51,659 nucleotides of DNA, taken from Paraburkholderia elongata. Its GTDB lineage: Bacteria > Pseudomonadota > Gammaproteobacteria > Burkholderiales > Burkholderiaceae. Position 1 is the first letter of the stretch; every line of letters begins with the position of its first letter. The translations under genes were made by a program, and so were the position numbers. Below the pieces are notes generated by a model that saw nothing but the letters and a program-made list of their open reading frames with translations, had not been told where the DNA came from and made no database searches. Positions 43,328 to 51,659 of this stretch are shown here, piece by piece. The stretch is from the NCBI RefSeq assembly GCF_013177735.1, contig NZ_WOEZ01000007.1, forward strand, positions 1-51,659, in the 5' to 3' direction.

Positions 43328-44638
43328 TCAGTGTTGCTGCGATTTACGGTAGGCCATCACGCCTGCTACCGTATAGAAACTGCCGAAAACCACGATTCTA
43401 TCATTCTCTGACGCTCGTTTTAGCGCGTCTTGGAAAGCCTCTGCCGGTGTTGCGTAGCGCGTCACGCTGCTGTCATTGCCGTCGCTCACGCCCTGCTCGC
43501 GCAAAGCCGCTTCGAGTTCTTGCGCCGAAGCCGCACGCGGGGTCGGCAGATCGGTCACGCACCAGTGGTCGATTTCGCCTTTCAGGTGCGCCAGCACGCT
43601 CGCAATGTCCTTGTCGCGCATTGCGCCGAACACGGCGTAGGTGTACGGGAAAAAGCCCATGTTGCCGAGGTTTTGCGCCAACACCGCCGCGGCGTGCGGA
43701 TTGTGGCCGACGTCGAGCACGATGGCCGGCTTGCCGGGCAACACCTGGAAGCGCCCCGGCAATTCGACGTTGGCGAGGCCGAGCCGGATGTCCTGCGCCG
43801 ACACGGGCAACCGGTCGCGCAGCGCTTCAAGACCGGCAAGTGCCGCCGACGTGTTGATCAACTGATTCGCGCCGCGCAACGCCGGATAGGCGGGCGCGGG
43901 ACGGCGCATCGTCGGGCCCACGTAGCTCCATTGCTGGCGCTCGCTGCCTGCCTGCCCTTCGTAGCGGAAATCGCGGCCGAATAGCCACAATTGGGCGCCG
44001 ATCTTTTCGGCGTGATCGATCAATGTTTGCGGCGGCACCGGATCGGCGCAGATCGCCGGCTTACCCGGGCGGAAAATGCCGGCTTTTTCGAAAGCGATTT
44101 TCTCGCGCGTGTCGCCGAGATACTCGGTGTGATCGATATCGATGCTGGTGATGATCGCGCAGTCCGCGTCGAGGATGTTGACCGCGTCGAGGCGGCCGCC
44201 CAGGCCGACTTCGAAGATCACTGCGTCCAGTCCGCGCGATGCAAACAGGCTCATGATCGCCAGCGTCGTGAATTCGAAGTAGGTCAGCGTGACCGGTTCG
44301 GCGAGGCTCAGGCGCGCGGCTTCGACGGCTTCGAAATGCGGCAGCAGGTCTGCGTCGCTCGCCATTTCGCCGTTCACGCGCGCCCGTTCGTTGAACGACA
44401 GCAGATGCGGCGACGTGTGGCAGCCGACCGTGAAGCCCGCGCGCAGCAAAATCGATTCGAGGATCGCACAGGTCGAACCCTTGCCGTTCGTGCCGCCGAC
44501 CGTGATGATCGGGCACGCGAACGACAACTGCATCGCGTCACGTACCTGCGAGATACGGTCCAAACCCATGTCGATGCCGACCGGATGCGCGGATTCAAGG
44601 TGCGTGAGCCACGCGTCGAGGGTGGGGAATGTGGTCAT
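43328..44638 (-). CDS. folC: Bifunctional folylpolyglutamate/dihydrofolate synthase FolC
   Basis: A 436-residue Mur-ligase-type enzyme. It adds Glu to dihydropteroate and extends folate polyglutamates. The P-loop is ITVGGTNGKGSTCAILESILLRAGF, with the substrate region VGCHTSPHLLSFNERARVNGE, DAVIFEVGLGGRLDAVNILDADCAIITSIDIDHTEYLG and the C-terminal VLDVGHNPHAAAVLAQNL. It lies between accD and the SPOR gene, as in many proteobacteria. Start ATG 44638 is consistent with the family. Confidence 0.95.
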   Translation of the reverse strand: MTTFPTLDAWLTHLESAHPVGIDMGLDRISQVRDAMQLSFACPIITVGGTNGKGSTCAILESILLRAGFTVGCHTSPHLLSFNERARVNGEMASDADLLPHFEAVEAARLSLAEPVTLTYFEFTTLAIMSLFASRGLDAVIFEVGLGGRLDAVNILDADCAIITSIDIDHTEYLGDTREKIAFEKAGIFRPGKPAICADPVPPQTLIDHAEKIGAQLWLFGRDFRYEGQAGSERQQWSYVGPTMRRPAPAYPALRGANQLINTSAALAGLEALRDRLPVSAQDIRLGLANVELPGRFQVLPGKPAIVLDVGHNPHAAAVLAQNLGNMGFFPYTYAVFGAMRDKDIASVLAHLKGEIDHWCVTDLPTPRAASAQELEAALREQGVSDGNDSSVTRYATPAEAFQDALKRASENDRIVVFGSFYTVAGVMAYRKSQQH

Positions 44639-44687
44639 CGAGTGAATCTGTGCTGCGTTGCGAGACCGTGATTATCCCGGAAATGAC

Positions 44688-44727
44688 AGCGCGCCGCTTG
44701 ATGACTCTCGCGGCGCGCTATTTTTTT
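44688..44727 (+). terminator. Plus-strand intrinsic terminator between folC and accD
   Basis: AGCGCGCCGC (44688-44697) pairs with GCGGCGCGCT (44710-44719) and is followed by A and seven T residues (44721-44727) on the plus strand. The genes on both sides run on the minus strand, so in this orientation it would stop antisense transcription coming out of folC before accD. On the minus strand the hairpin has only a weak U-rich tail, where it might still part accD from folC. Confidence 0.7.
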
Positions 44728-44786
44728 GACTGCTTTCTGACAACGGCCACGCGCTTTCAGGCGCGCCGCGGCATCGATGCGAAGGC

Positions 44787-45659
44787 TTACGCGACTGCGT
44801 CAGCCGGCTGATGGCTCAAGAGCGCCATCAATTGCGCGATCTCTTCACGCAGCTTACGACGGTCGACGATCATGTCGACCGCGCCCTTCGTCAGCAGGAA
44901 CTCGGCGCGCTGGAAGCCTTCCGGCAGCTTTTCACGCACGGTTTGTTCGATCACGCGCGGGCCGGCAAAACCGATCAGTGCCTTCGGCTCGGCGATCACC
45001 ACGTCGCCCAGGAACGCGAAACTCGCCGACACGCCGCCCATGGTCGGATCGGTCAGCACGGAAATGAACGGCAGCTTCGCTTCAGCGAGTTTGGTCAGCA
45101 TGGCCGTGGTCTTCGCCATCTGCATCAGCGAGAGCAAGCTTTCCTGCATCCGCGCGCCGCCCGAAGCGGTGAAGCAGATAAACGGCACTTTCTGTTCGAG
45201 CGCGTTCTGCGCGCCGCGCACGAAACGTTCGCCGACCACCGAACCCATCGAGCCGCCCATAAACGAGAACTCGAAGCACGCGACCACCACCGGCAGCGTG
45301 TGGATTGCACCGCCCATCACGACCATTGCGTCGGTTTCGTCGGTGTCGTCCATCGCCTCTTTAAGGCGTTCCGGGTACTTGCGGCTGTCTTTGAACTTGA
45401 GCGCGTCGACCGGTACGATTTCCTGACCGATTTCGTAGCGGCCTTCCGGATCGAGCAGGCCGTCGAGCCGCTCACGCGCGCCGATGCGCATGTGATGGTC
45501 GCACTTCGGGCAAACATGCAGATTGGCCTCGACGTCATTGCGGTACAGCACGGCTTCGCACGACGGGCACTTGATCCACAGGCCTTCCGGAATCCCCTTG
45601 CGGTTCTTCGGGTCGGTTTGTTTGATTTTCGGCGGCAGCAGCTTATCGAGCCAGCTCAT
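44787..45659 (-). CDS. accD: Acetyl-CoA carboxylase carboxyltransferase beta subunit AccD
   Basis: A 290-residue subunit that, with AccA, moves CO2 from biotin to acetyl-CoA to make malonyl-CoA. The start ATG 45659 gives [14 protein letters not shown], the usual AccD beginning. The N-terminal zinc ribbon ([23 protein letters not shown]) and the carboxyltransferase core ([41 protein letters not shown], then [22 protein letters not shown]) are intact. It lies between trpA and folC. Confidence 0.96.
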   Translation of the reverse strand: MSWLDKLLPPKIKQTDPKNRKGIPEGLWIKCPSCEAVLYRNDVEANLHVCPKCDHHMRIGARERLDGLLDPEGRYEIGQEIVPVDALKFKDSRKYPERLKEAMDDTDETDAMVVMGGAIHTLPVVVACFEFSFMGGSMGSVVGERFVRGAQNALEQKVPFICFTASGGARMQESLLSLMQMAKTTAMLTKLAEAKLPFISVLTDPTMGGVSASFAFLGDVVIAEPKALIGFAGPRVIEQTVREKLPEGFQRAEFLLTKGAVDMIVDRRKLREEIAQLMALLSHQPADAVA

Positions 45660-45690
45660 ATTGAATCCTTCTGGGGTCAGCGGTTGCGCA

Positions 45691-45713
45691 AACGGCGGGA
45701 CGAACCCGCCGTT
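45691..45713. repeat. Hairpin between trpA and accD
   Basis: AACGGCGGG (45691-45699) pairs with CCCGCCGTT (45705-45713) around the loop ACGAA. It lies in the 80-base gap between trpA and accD. No U-tract accompanies it on the minus strand. It may lower read-through from trp genes into accD. Confidence 0.55.
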
Positions 45714-45739
45714 CACACTACAGACGACAAAAATAACTG

Positions 45740-46552
45740 TTATCGGGCAGTCGCGACGCTATCGAGCGCCTCGCGCACTTCAGCGATGAAGCGCATAAGC
45801 GTCTCGGCAGCGGTTTCGGGAGCCGCTTGTTCGAGCAATTGCACGATACGGCTGCCGATCACGACGGCATCGGAAACTTCCGCCACCGAACGCGCCGTTT
45901 GCGCGTCACGGATGCCAAAACCGACGCCCACCGGCAGGGGTACGCGCGACTTGATGGCCGGGATTTTACTCGCGATGCTGGAAACGTCCAGATTTGCCGC
46001 GCCGGTCACGCCTTTCAACGACACATAATAGACGTAGCCGCTAGCGATTTTGCCGACTTCCGCGATGCGCTCATCCGTCGAGGTAGGCGCCAGCAAAAAT
46101 ATCGGATCGATGCCAGCAGATCGCATCTGTTCAGCGAAGTTAACGCACTCTTCCGGTGGGTAGTCGACAACCAGCACGCCGTCCACCCCAGCGTCTTTCG
46201 CCGCCTTGGCAAATGCTTCGGTGCCCATGCGCTCGATCGGATTGGCGTAGCCCATCAGCACTACCGGCGTCTTGTCGTCGGTTTCGCGGAAACGCTTCAC
46301 GTCGGCCAGTACATGGCGCAGCGACACGCCATGCGCCAACGCGCGTTCGGACGACTGCTGGATCACCGGGCCGTCGGCCATCGGGTCGGAAAACGGCACG
46401 CCGAGTTCGATCACATCGGCGCCGCCGGCGGCGAGCGCGTGCATGAATTCGACCGTGCGCGCCGGATCCGGGTCGCCGGCCGTCATGAACGGAATCAGGC
46501 CTTTCTTACCCTGGGCGGACAACGCGGCAAACGTGTTCTTGATACGGGACAT
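45740..46552 (-). CDS. trpA: Tryptophan synthase alpha chain TrpA
   Basis: A 270-residue TIM-barrel subunit that cleaves indole-3-glycerol phosphate to indole for Trp[25 protein letters not shown] carries the catalytic Glu and Asp region; [36 protein letters not shown] and [14 protein letters not shown] follow. It is downstream of trpB but separated from it by a DNA methyltransferase gene. Confidence 0.96.
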   Translation of the reverse strand: MSRIKNTFAALSAQGKKGLIPFMTAGDPDPARTVEFMHALAAGGADVIELGVPFSDPMADGPVIQQSSERALAHGVSLRHVLADVKRFRETDDKTPVVLMGYANPIERMGTEAFAKAAKDAGVDGVLVVDYPPEECVNFAEQMRSAGIDPIFLLAPTSTDERIAEVGKIASGYVYYVSLKGVTGAANLDVSSIASKIPAIKSRVPLPVGVGFGIRDAQTARSVAEVSDAVVIGSRIVQLLEQAAPETAAETLMRFIAEVREALDSVATAR

Positions 46553-46585
46553 GGAATATTCTCGGATTTTTGAGCTACTGCGCGC

Positions 46586-47500
46586 TTATTGCGCCTCGGT
46601 TTGCTGTTCAGCTTTGGCCGCAGCCTTGCGGGTTTTGCGAGCGACAGGCACCGACGCGGCAGCGCTAACGCGTTCGCGCGCTATTGCGCAGTAACTTTCA
46701 TTGATCTCATAGCCGACGAATTCGCGCTGCTGCCGGGCGCAAGCGACTGCGGTGGTGCCGCTGCCCATGAACGGGTCGAGCACGCGCCCGCCCTTCGGAC
46801 AACTTGCCAGCACCATCCGCTCGACAATTTCCAGAGGCTTCTGGGTCGGATGATCGACGCGTTCGGCGTGTTGCCGATGCAGCCGAGATACCGACCAGAC
46901 GTCCTTCGGATTATAGCCAAGCTCCAGCCACTTACTGCCTTCGAACAATTTACGCGAACGCGCCTTCTTCGTGACTGCATCGTACGGGATGCGGACGGGA
47001 TCGAGATCGAAGAAATAATCTTTCGACACCGCGAAAAAGCCGATGTTGTCGTGCACCGAAGTGAAACGGCGCACGGTTCCGCCCATGCTCGGCACACGCC
47101 GGTCCCAGATGATCTCGTTGATCATCGTAAGTTTTGTCTTCAGGAAGCTGAAGATTTCCGGCGCGTACTGCCACGTGCAGAAGATATACAGCGAACCCGA
47201 CGGCTTGAGCTTCGGAATAGCTAGTTCGAGCCAGCCACGCGTCCAGGTGAGGAAATCATCGCCGGAGCGCATGTCGGAGTCGTTGCCATAATCCTTGCCG
47301 AGCCCATAAGGCGGATCGCAAAGGATCAGGTCGATCGACCCGTCGGGGATGTTCGCCACATCGGTCAGAAAATCGCGGTTCAACAGCCGGATACCGGCGG
47401 GCACCTGCGGTAACAAGGGTGCAGGCGCCTCGGCCGCCACTACCTCGGCGACCGGGGCGGTTTCAAGCGCCGGTTGCGGCTCGTCGAACTCGTCGCGCAT
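46586..47500 (-). CDS. Beta-class adenine DNA methyltransferase
   Basis: A 304-residue site-specific N6-adenine methyltransferase. Motif order is DPPY first (LILCDPPYGLGKDYGND, about residue 61), a target-recognition region in the middle, then the SAM-binding FxGxG (RVLDPFMGSGTTAVACARQQREFVGYEIN, about residue 245), which defines the beta class. VDHPTQKPLEIVERMV is typical of the group. No restriction partner is nearby, so it looks like an orphan regulatory methyltransferase. I recall that a methyltransferase in the trp region of some Burkholderia recognises GTWWAC; this could be its counterpart, but specificity cannot be read from sequence alone. It starts 11 bases after trpB. Confidence 0.92.
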   Translation of the reverse strand: MRDEFDEPQPALETAPVAEVVAAEAPAPLLPQVPAGIRLLNRDFLTDVANIPDGSIDLILCDPPYGLGKDYGNDSDMRSGDDFLTWTRGWLELAIPKLKPSGSLYIFCTWQYAPEIFSFLKTKLTMINEIIWDRRVPSMGGTVRRFTSVHDNIGFFAVSKDYFFDLDPVRIPYDAVTKKARSRKLFEGSKWLELGYNPKDVWSVSRLHRQHAERVDHPTQKPLEIVERMVLASCPKGGRVLDPFMGSGTTAVACARQQREFVGYEINESYCAIARERVSAAASVPVARKTRKAAAKAEQQTEAQ

Positions 47501-47511
47501 CGTCGCGGCGC

Positions 47512-48705
47512 TCAGAACTGGATACCCGATCGCTCAGCGACCGTGTGCATGTCCTTGTCGCCGCGGCCCGACAGATTGACCAGAAGGATCTTGTCCTTGG
47601 GCAGCGTCGGCGCGAGCTTCGCGGCATAGGCCAGCGCGTGGCTGGATTCCAGCGCCGGAATAATGCCTTCGATGCGACAGCAATCGTGGAACGCCTTGAG
47701 CGCTTCTTCGTCGGTGATGCCGACATATTGCGCACGATTGGTGTCTTTTAGCCACGCATGCTCAGGGCCGACGCCCGGGTAGTCCAGACCCGCCGAGATC
47801 GAATGTGTCTCGATGATCTGACCGTTTTCGTCTTGCAGGAGATACGTGCGGTTGCCGTGCAGCACGCCCGGGCTGCCGCCGATCAGCGAAGCCGCGTGAC
47901 GGCCAGATTCGATCCCGTCGCCCGCTGCTTCGACGCCGATCAGTTGCACCGAAGCGTCTTCAATGTACGGGTAAAAGATACCCATTGCATTCGAACCACC
48001 GCCAACGCACGCGATCACGACATCCGGCTGGCGACCGACCAGCTCGGGCATCTGCACCTTGCACTCGTCGCCGATCACGCGCTGGAAGTCGCGCACCATC
48101 ATCGGGTACGGATGCGGTCCCGCCACCGTGCCGATGATGTAGAACGTGTTTTCGACGTTGGTCACCCAGTCGCGCATCGCTTCATTGAGCGCGTCCTTCA
48201 GCGTGCGCGAGCCGGACACCACGGGCACGACGGTCGCGCCAAGCAGCTTCATCCGATACACGTTCGCAGCCTGGCGGCGCACGTCTTCCTCGCCCATGTA
48301 GACCACGCATTCCATGCCGAAGCGCGCCGCGATGGTCGCGGTCGCCACGCCGTGCTGACCCGCGCCGGTTTCCGCGATCACCCGCGGCTTGCCCATGCGC
48401 TTCGCGAGCAGCGCCTGGCCGATCACGTTATTGATCTTGTGAGCGCCGGTGTGATTCAGGTCTTCACGCTTGAAGAAAACCTGCGCGCCGCCGAGCATTT
48501 CGCTCCAGCGCTGTGCGTGATAAATCGGGGACGGACGACCCACGAAATGCTTCAGTTCGCGCTCGTATTCAGCGACGAATTCCGGGTCTTTCTGATATTT
48601 CTCGTACGCGGCACGCAGCTCGTCGAGTGCGTGAACCAGCGTTTCGGCGACGAACACGCCGCCATATTGGCCGAAATGGCCTCTTTCGTCAGGCAAGTTA
48701 TACAT
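47512..48705 (-). CDS. trpB: Tryptophan synthase beta chain TrpB
   Basis: A 397-residue PLP enzyme that joins indole and serine to tryptophan. The start ATG 48705 gives [37 protein letters not shown]-Lys motif [10 protein letters not shown], then [39 protein letters not shown] and [11 protein letters not shown] are all intact. Upstream is trpF, downstream a methyltransferase and trpA. Confidence 0.97.
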   Translation of the reverse strand: MYNLPDERGHFGQYGGVFVAETLVHALDELRAAYEKYQKDPEFVAEYERELKHFVGRPSPIYHAQRWSEMLGGAQVFFKREDLNHTGAHKINNVIGQALLAKRMGKPRVIAETGAGQHGVATATIAARFGMECVVYMGEEDVRRQAANVYRMKLLGATVVPVVSGSRTLKDALNEAMRDWVTNVENTFYIIGTVAGPHPYPMMVRDFQRVIGDECKVQMPELVGRQPDVVIACVGGGSNAMGIFYPYIEDASVQLIGVEAAGDGIESGRHAASLIGGSPGVLHGNRTYLLQDENGQIIETHSISAGLDYPGVGPEHAWLKDTNRAQYVGITDEEALKAFHDCCRIEGIIPALESSHALAYAAKLAPTLPKDKILLVNLSGRGDKDMHTVAERSGIQF

Positions 48706-48732
48706 GGTGATCACTCTTCTCAGTGTGGCGCA

Positions 48733-48754
48733 CGGTTTTCATATGAGAAAACCG
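48733..48754. repeat. Short hairpin between trpF and trpB
   Basis: CGGTTTTC (48733-48740) and GAAAACCG (48747-48754) pair around ATATGA in the 60-base gap before trpB. It could be a weak attenuation or stability element; no leader peptide was seen. Confidence 0.35.
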
Positions 48755-48765
48755 CACCGCCTGAA

Positions 48766-49479
48766 TCATTCAGCGTCCGCTGCACGCACTGCGCGTACGA
48801 ACGCTGCCATCCGGGCGTGATCTTTCACGCCCCTGGCGCCCGGCACTTCGATGCCGCTCGAGACATCGACCGCGTACGGGCGCACGCGATGGATCGCATC
48901 ACTGACGTTTTGCGCGTTCAACCCACCACTCAAAACGGCCCGACGCGCGAGCTCTGCTGGAATAAGTGACCAATCGAAAACCTTCCCGCCGCCGCCATAG
49001 CCTTCGACATGGGTGTCGAACAGGAGGGCGCTGGCTGCTGAATAGTTAAGCGCTGATTTTACCAAATCTGCCGGCTGAGTATCCGCTGCGACTCGCAAGG
49101 CGCGCAACCAAGGCAAACCCGCAACGCCGGCGAGGGATTCGCACTGCTCCGCAGTTTCGTCGCCGTGGAACTGCAGCAGCGTGAGGCCGACATTGCAGAC
49201 GACTTCGCGAATCCAGTCCTGCGTTGCGTTGACGAACAAGCCGACCACCGACACGAACGGCGGCACGTCATGCACTAGCTCGACGGCCCGCGCGACGCTC
49301 ACCGAACGCGGGCTCGGGGGATAGAACACGAGGCCGATCGCGTCGGCGCCGAGGTCGATCGCCTGCGTCACGTCTTCTGGCTTCGACAGGCCGCACAGCT
49401 TGATACGCGTGCGATGCGGCGCGGCGTGCTGCGATGCGTCTGCGTGAGCTTCGGCTGCCAGGTTTTCGGTTGCTTTCAT
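48766..49479 (-). CDS. trpF: Phosphoribosylanthranilate isomerase TrpF
   Basis: A 237-residue TIM-barrel enzyme that isomerises phosphoribosylanthranilate in tryptophan synthesis. After an Ala-rich N-terminus of about 22 residues the core starts [38 protein letters not shown], with the catalytic Cys in KLCG and Asp in [22 protein letters not shown] and [17 protein letters not shown] follow. I set the start at ATG 49479 since it overlaps the truA stop (ATGA); upstream ATGs at 49500 and 49512 are possible. It heads the trpF-trpB-MTase-trpA group. Confidence 0.94.
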   Translation of the reverse strand: MKATENLAAEAHADASQHAAPHRTRIKLCGLSKPEDVTQAIDLGADAIGLVFYPPSPRSVSVARAVELVHDVPPFVSVVGLFVNATQDWIREVVCNVGLTLLQFHGDETAEQCESLAGVAGLPWLRALRVAADTQPADLVKSALNYSAASALLFDTHVEGYGGGGKVFDWSLIPAELARRAVLSGGLNAQNVSDAIHRVRPYAVDVSSGIEVPGARGVKDHARMAAFVRAVRAADAE

Positions 49480-50288
49480 GTTTGCACTTGCTCGGTCCAT
49501 ACGGTATTCCACGGCACGCTGCCTGTCTGCGGCGCGGGCACGGCGAATTGCTCAGGATAGCCCACCTGGGCCAGGTACAGGCCGTCAGGCATGAAAGTCG
49601 GCGCGGCACAGTCGCGATCGCGGCTGGCGAGAACCTCGGCCATCCATTCGGCCGGATGGCGTCCCCGGCCGATATCGACGAGACAACCCATCAGGTTGCG
49701 CACCATATGGTGCAGGAACGCGTTCGCCCGAAAGCGGAAATGAATGAAGTCGCCCTGTTGCCGCATGTCGATCTGATACAGATGCTTGACCGGCGTCTTC
49801 GCCTGGCATTGCGACGAACGGAACGCCGAAAAATCGTGCTCGCCGATCAGGTGAGCGGCGGCAGCCCGCATCGCGTCGACGTCGAGCGGCGTGTGCACCC
49901 AGCCGGCCCGCGTTGCCTGCATCGGCGAGCGGAACGGATGGACGTACAGGACGTAGTAATAAGTCCGCTCGAACGCCGAAAAACGCGCGTGGAACGCGTC
50001 GGGCATCGGCTTGGCCCATTGCACGGCGATCGTCTTCGGCAGAAAGGCGTTGGTGCCGCGAACCCACGAAAAGTCCGTGCGATCGAGTTCGGTGTCGAAG
50101 TGCACGACCTGGCCGAGGCCGTGCACGCCGGTATCCGTACGGCCAGCCACAACGGTTTGCACGGGCGTTTGCGCGAACTCGCGCAACGCCCGTTCGAGCT
50201 CGTCCTGCACGGTCTTGCCGTGCGGCTGCGACTGCCAGCCGCAGAATGCCGAACCGTCGTACTGGACGCCTAGCGCAATACGCTTCAC
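49476..50288 (-). CDS. truA: tRNA pseudouridine synthase A TruA
   Basis: A 270-residue enzyme making pseudouridine at tRNA positions 38-40. It starts with GTG at 50288, giving [22 protein letters not shown]. The catalytic Asp lies in [44 protein letters not shown] and [25 protein letters not shown] are family blocks. It overlaps both neighbours by four bases (fimV stop, trpF start), so the three are coupled. The fimV-truA-trpF order is common in beta- and gammaproteobacteria. Confidence 0.96.
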   Translation of the reverse strand: MKRIALGVQYDGSAFCGWQSQPHGKTVQDELERALREFAQTPVQTVVAGRTDTGVHGLGQVVHFDTELDRTDFSWVRGTNAFLPKTIAVQWAKPMPDAFHARFSAFERTYYYVLYVHPFRSPMQATRAGWVHTPLDVDAMRAAAAHLIGEHDFSAFRSSQCQAKTPVKHLYQIDMRQQGDFIHFRFRANAFLHHMVRNLMGCLVDIGRGRHPAEWMAEVLASRDRDCAAPTFMPDGLYLAQVGYPEQFAVPAPQTGSVPWNTVWTEQVQT

Positions 50289-51659
50289 GACAACGGTGCG
50301 AGCGTCGAGAGCAGCGCGCGGGCCTCGGTGCGCGTGGCCGGATCGTTCGCTTCGATCACTTCGTTGATGAGCACGCGCGCGCCGGACAGATCGCCGAGGT
50401 CGATATATTCGGCGGCCAGATCGAGCTTGTTGCGGGCGATGCGGGTGAGATCGGCCTGCGTGAAGGCGGGCAGCGGCTGAGCCGGACTCGGCGGCAACTC
50501 GAGGTCGAAATCGAGCTTCAGCGCACCGAAGCCGACCGCGCCCAGGCCCGCGACGGCTGCATGGCCCGCGGTGCCGGCGGAGATTTCATCGGCGATGTGC
50601 GGAGCGTCATCCGGATCGTGCGGCGCTACGGCTTGCTGCGCGATGGTTTCCGGGGATGCAACCGGTTGTGTCGACAGTGATGCGAGGGGGCTCACCGCTG
50701 TGTCGGTCGATTCGACTCGCGGCGGCAATGGCATGTCCAGACTGCTGAATGCATCGACGGCGTCGCGCGGGAACTCGGTCGGAACGGACAGCGCGGGGTG
50801 AGTTTGCGCGATGGGTGCCGGCTCGAATTCCGATGCGCCATCTGGCGTAGCGGTGTCGGCTTGCTGATGTGATTCCGGATGCGGTTGCGACTCATCAAAC
50901 GGCTGATGCGTCGGTTCAACGTGGGTAGTGTCTTGTTGTGCCAGCGGTTCGGTGGCCGCGATCGGCGCCGGTTCGTCGTCCCATTGCAGACGGTGCGGCG
51001 GCACCTCCTGCTGGAAGGTCTCATCGACCGGTTCAAGCGACGTCAGCGGCAACGCGTCGGCACCGAGTTCCCCAGCGGCTGCAAGGCTCGCCGCCGTGGT
51101 AGCTCCGTCGAGGTTTTCGTGATGAGCGGCGGGAAGCGGCTCCGACGTGGTCCCGCTTTGGGCAGCCGTTAAGGTGTCCGCGTTCGGTTGCGCAGATTCG
51201 AAAGATGCCGGCGCGTGGCCTTCGTGCGAGGCGTGCTGAGGCGTGTTGAGGTCGAGTACGGGCAGGGCCGTGTGCAGCTGATGCTCGGCGACTTCGCGTT
51301 GTTCCGCAGCGTGTTCGGCGGCAGGTTCTGCAGCCGCAGGCTCCCGCGCTGCTTCGTCTACCGCTGAGCGTTCTGCATGCACACGCTCGGCAGCAACTTG
51401 CTGCGTTGCTGCGGTTTCTGGCGCAGCTCGCTCTGCCGCTGCGCGCTCTGCGATTTCTCTCTCCGCAACCTCACGTTCCGCCGCTTCCCGCTCAGCCGCC
51501 GCGCGAATTTCCGCTTCGCGCTCCGCTGCCACGCGTTGCGCGACTTCCCGCGCCGCCGCATCGCGTTCCGCGGTTTCGCGTTCCGCGGTTTCCCGCTCTG
51601 CAACTTCGCGTTCCGCCAGTGCCGCCGTGTGCCGCGCTGCCGCTTCGTCGCTCACGTCT
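50285..51659 (-). CDS. fimV: FimV/HubP-type polar protein, C-terminal part (cut by window edge)
   Basis: The frame stays open to the right edge, so only the C-terminal 457 residues or so are in view. From the edge: a run of about 95 residues built of [18 protein letters not shown] repeats, likely a long charged helix. An acidic Pro/Gln/Thr-rich stretch of about 300 residues follows. The FimV C-terminal domain ends it ([59 protein letters not shown]), a TPR-like motif. FimV/HubP proteins have an N-terminal LysM and organise the cell pole and type IV pili. Its position before truA fits. The N-terminus lies outside this window. Confidence 0.85.
   Translation of the reverse strand, partial: DVSDEAAARHTAALAEREVAERETAERETAERDAAAREVAQRVAAEREAEIRAAAEREAAEREVAEREIAERAAAERAAPETAATQQVAAERVHAERSAVDEAAREPAAAEPAAEHAAEQREVAEHQLHTALPVLDLNTPQHASHEGHAPASFESAQPNADTLTAAQSGTTSEPLPAAHHENLDGATTAASLAAAGELGADALPLTSLEPVDETFQQEVPPHRLQWDDEPAPIAATEPLAQQDTTHVEPTHQPFDESQPHPESHQQADTATPDGASEFEPAPIAQTHPALSVPTEFPRDAVDAFSSLDMPLPPRVESTDTAVSPLASLSTQPVASPETIAQQAVAPHDPDDAPHIADEISAGTAGHAAVAGLGAVGFGALKLDFDLELPPSPAQPLPAFTQADLTRIARNKLDLAAEYIDLGDLSGARVLINEVIEANDPATRTEARALLSTLAPLS

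Noticed and set aside
1..51659. CRISPR arrays, tRNA/rRNA genes, insertion sequences or prophage
   Set aside because: No regularly spaced repeats, cloverleaf or rRNA-like sequence, transposase, integrase or phage structural gene was found on either strand.

Overview
The window is GC-rich, densely coding bacterial DNA. The best match is a Burkholderiales chromosome, most likely Paraburkholderia or Burkholderia. This rests on the gene order fimV-truA-trpF-trpB-methyltransferase-trpA-accD-folC-SPOR-cvpA-purF-metZ, a GlgE with a long N-terminal extension, a TreS-maltokinase fusion, and the small DUF3563 gene. The genus is an inference from gene order and protein style. No rRNA, tRNA, CRISPR array, insertion sequence or prophage was seen.

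Left part (1-16.2 kb) is mixed. A TspO relic with two in-frame stops is followed by a DUF3563 gene, a PHB-depolymerase-type esterase and a PAP2 phosphatase. The molybdate genes come next: modABC behind a ModE-type palindrome, with modE convergent. Then come a tautomerase divergent from a LysR regulator, a DUF4160/DUF2442 pair with an apparently leaderless start, a secreted Ala/Lys/His-rich protein, a Xre/MbcA-type antitoxin with a RES toxin, and a metallophosphatase. A three-subunit FAD (GMC)/cytochrome c dehydrogenase and a DUF1345 membrane protein close this part.

The centre (16.3-35.0 kb) is one tightly packed operon: glgE, treS-mak, glgB, glgX, treZ, malQ, treY. Several junctions overlap by 4-8 bases. 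Together the enzymes form a closed cycle: trehalose to maltose to maltose-1-phosphate to linear then branched alpha-glucan, then debranching and TreY/TreZ release of trehalose. A near-perfect sigma-54 (-24/-12) promoter lies about 220 bases upstream of glgE. This suggests nitrogen or stress control of glucan and trehalose stores and is the most interesting regulatory lead in the window. GlgE also carries a complete but apparently dead GH13 domain at its N-terminus.

The right part holds a CorC/HlyC-type protein, a histidine kinase that has lost its ATP-binding motifs, an FKBP peptidyl-prolyl isomerase and an AraC regulator. After these comes the long minus-strand biosynthetic cluster running from the window edge (fimV) down to metZ. 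Between purF and metZ lies a sequence with the hallmarks of a SAM-II riboswitch followed by an intrinsic terminator. An orphan-looking beta-class adenine methyltransferase sits between trpB and trpA.
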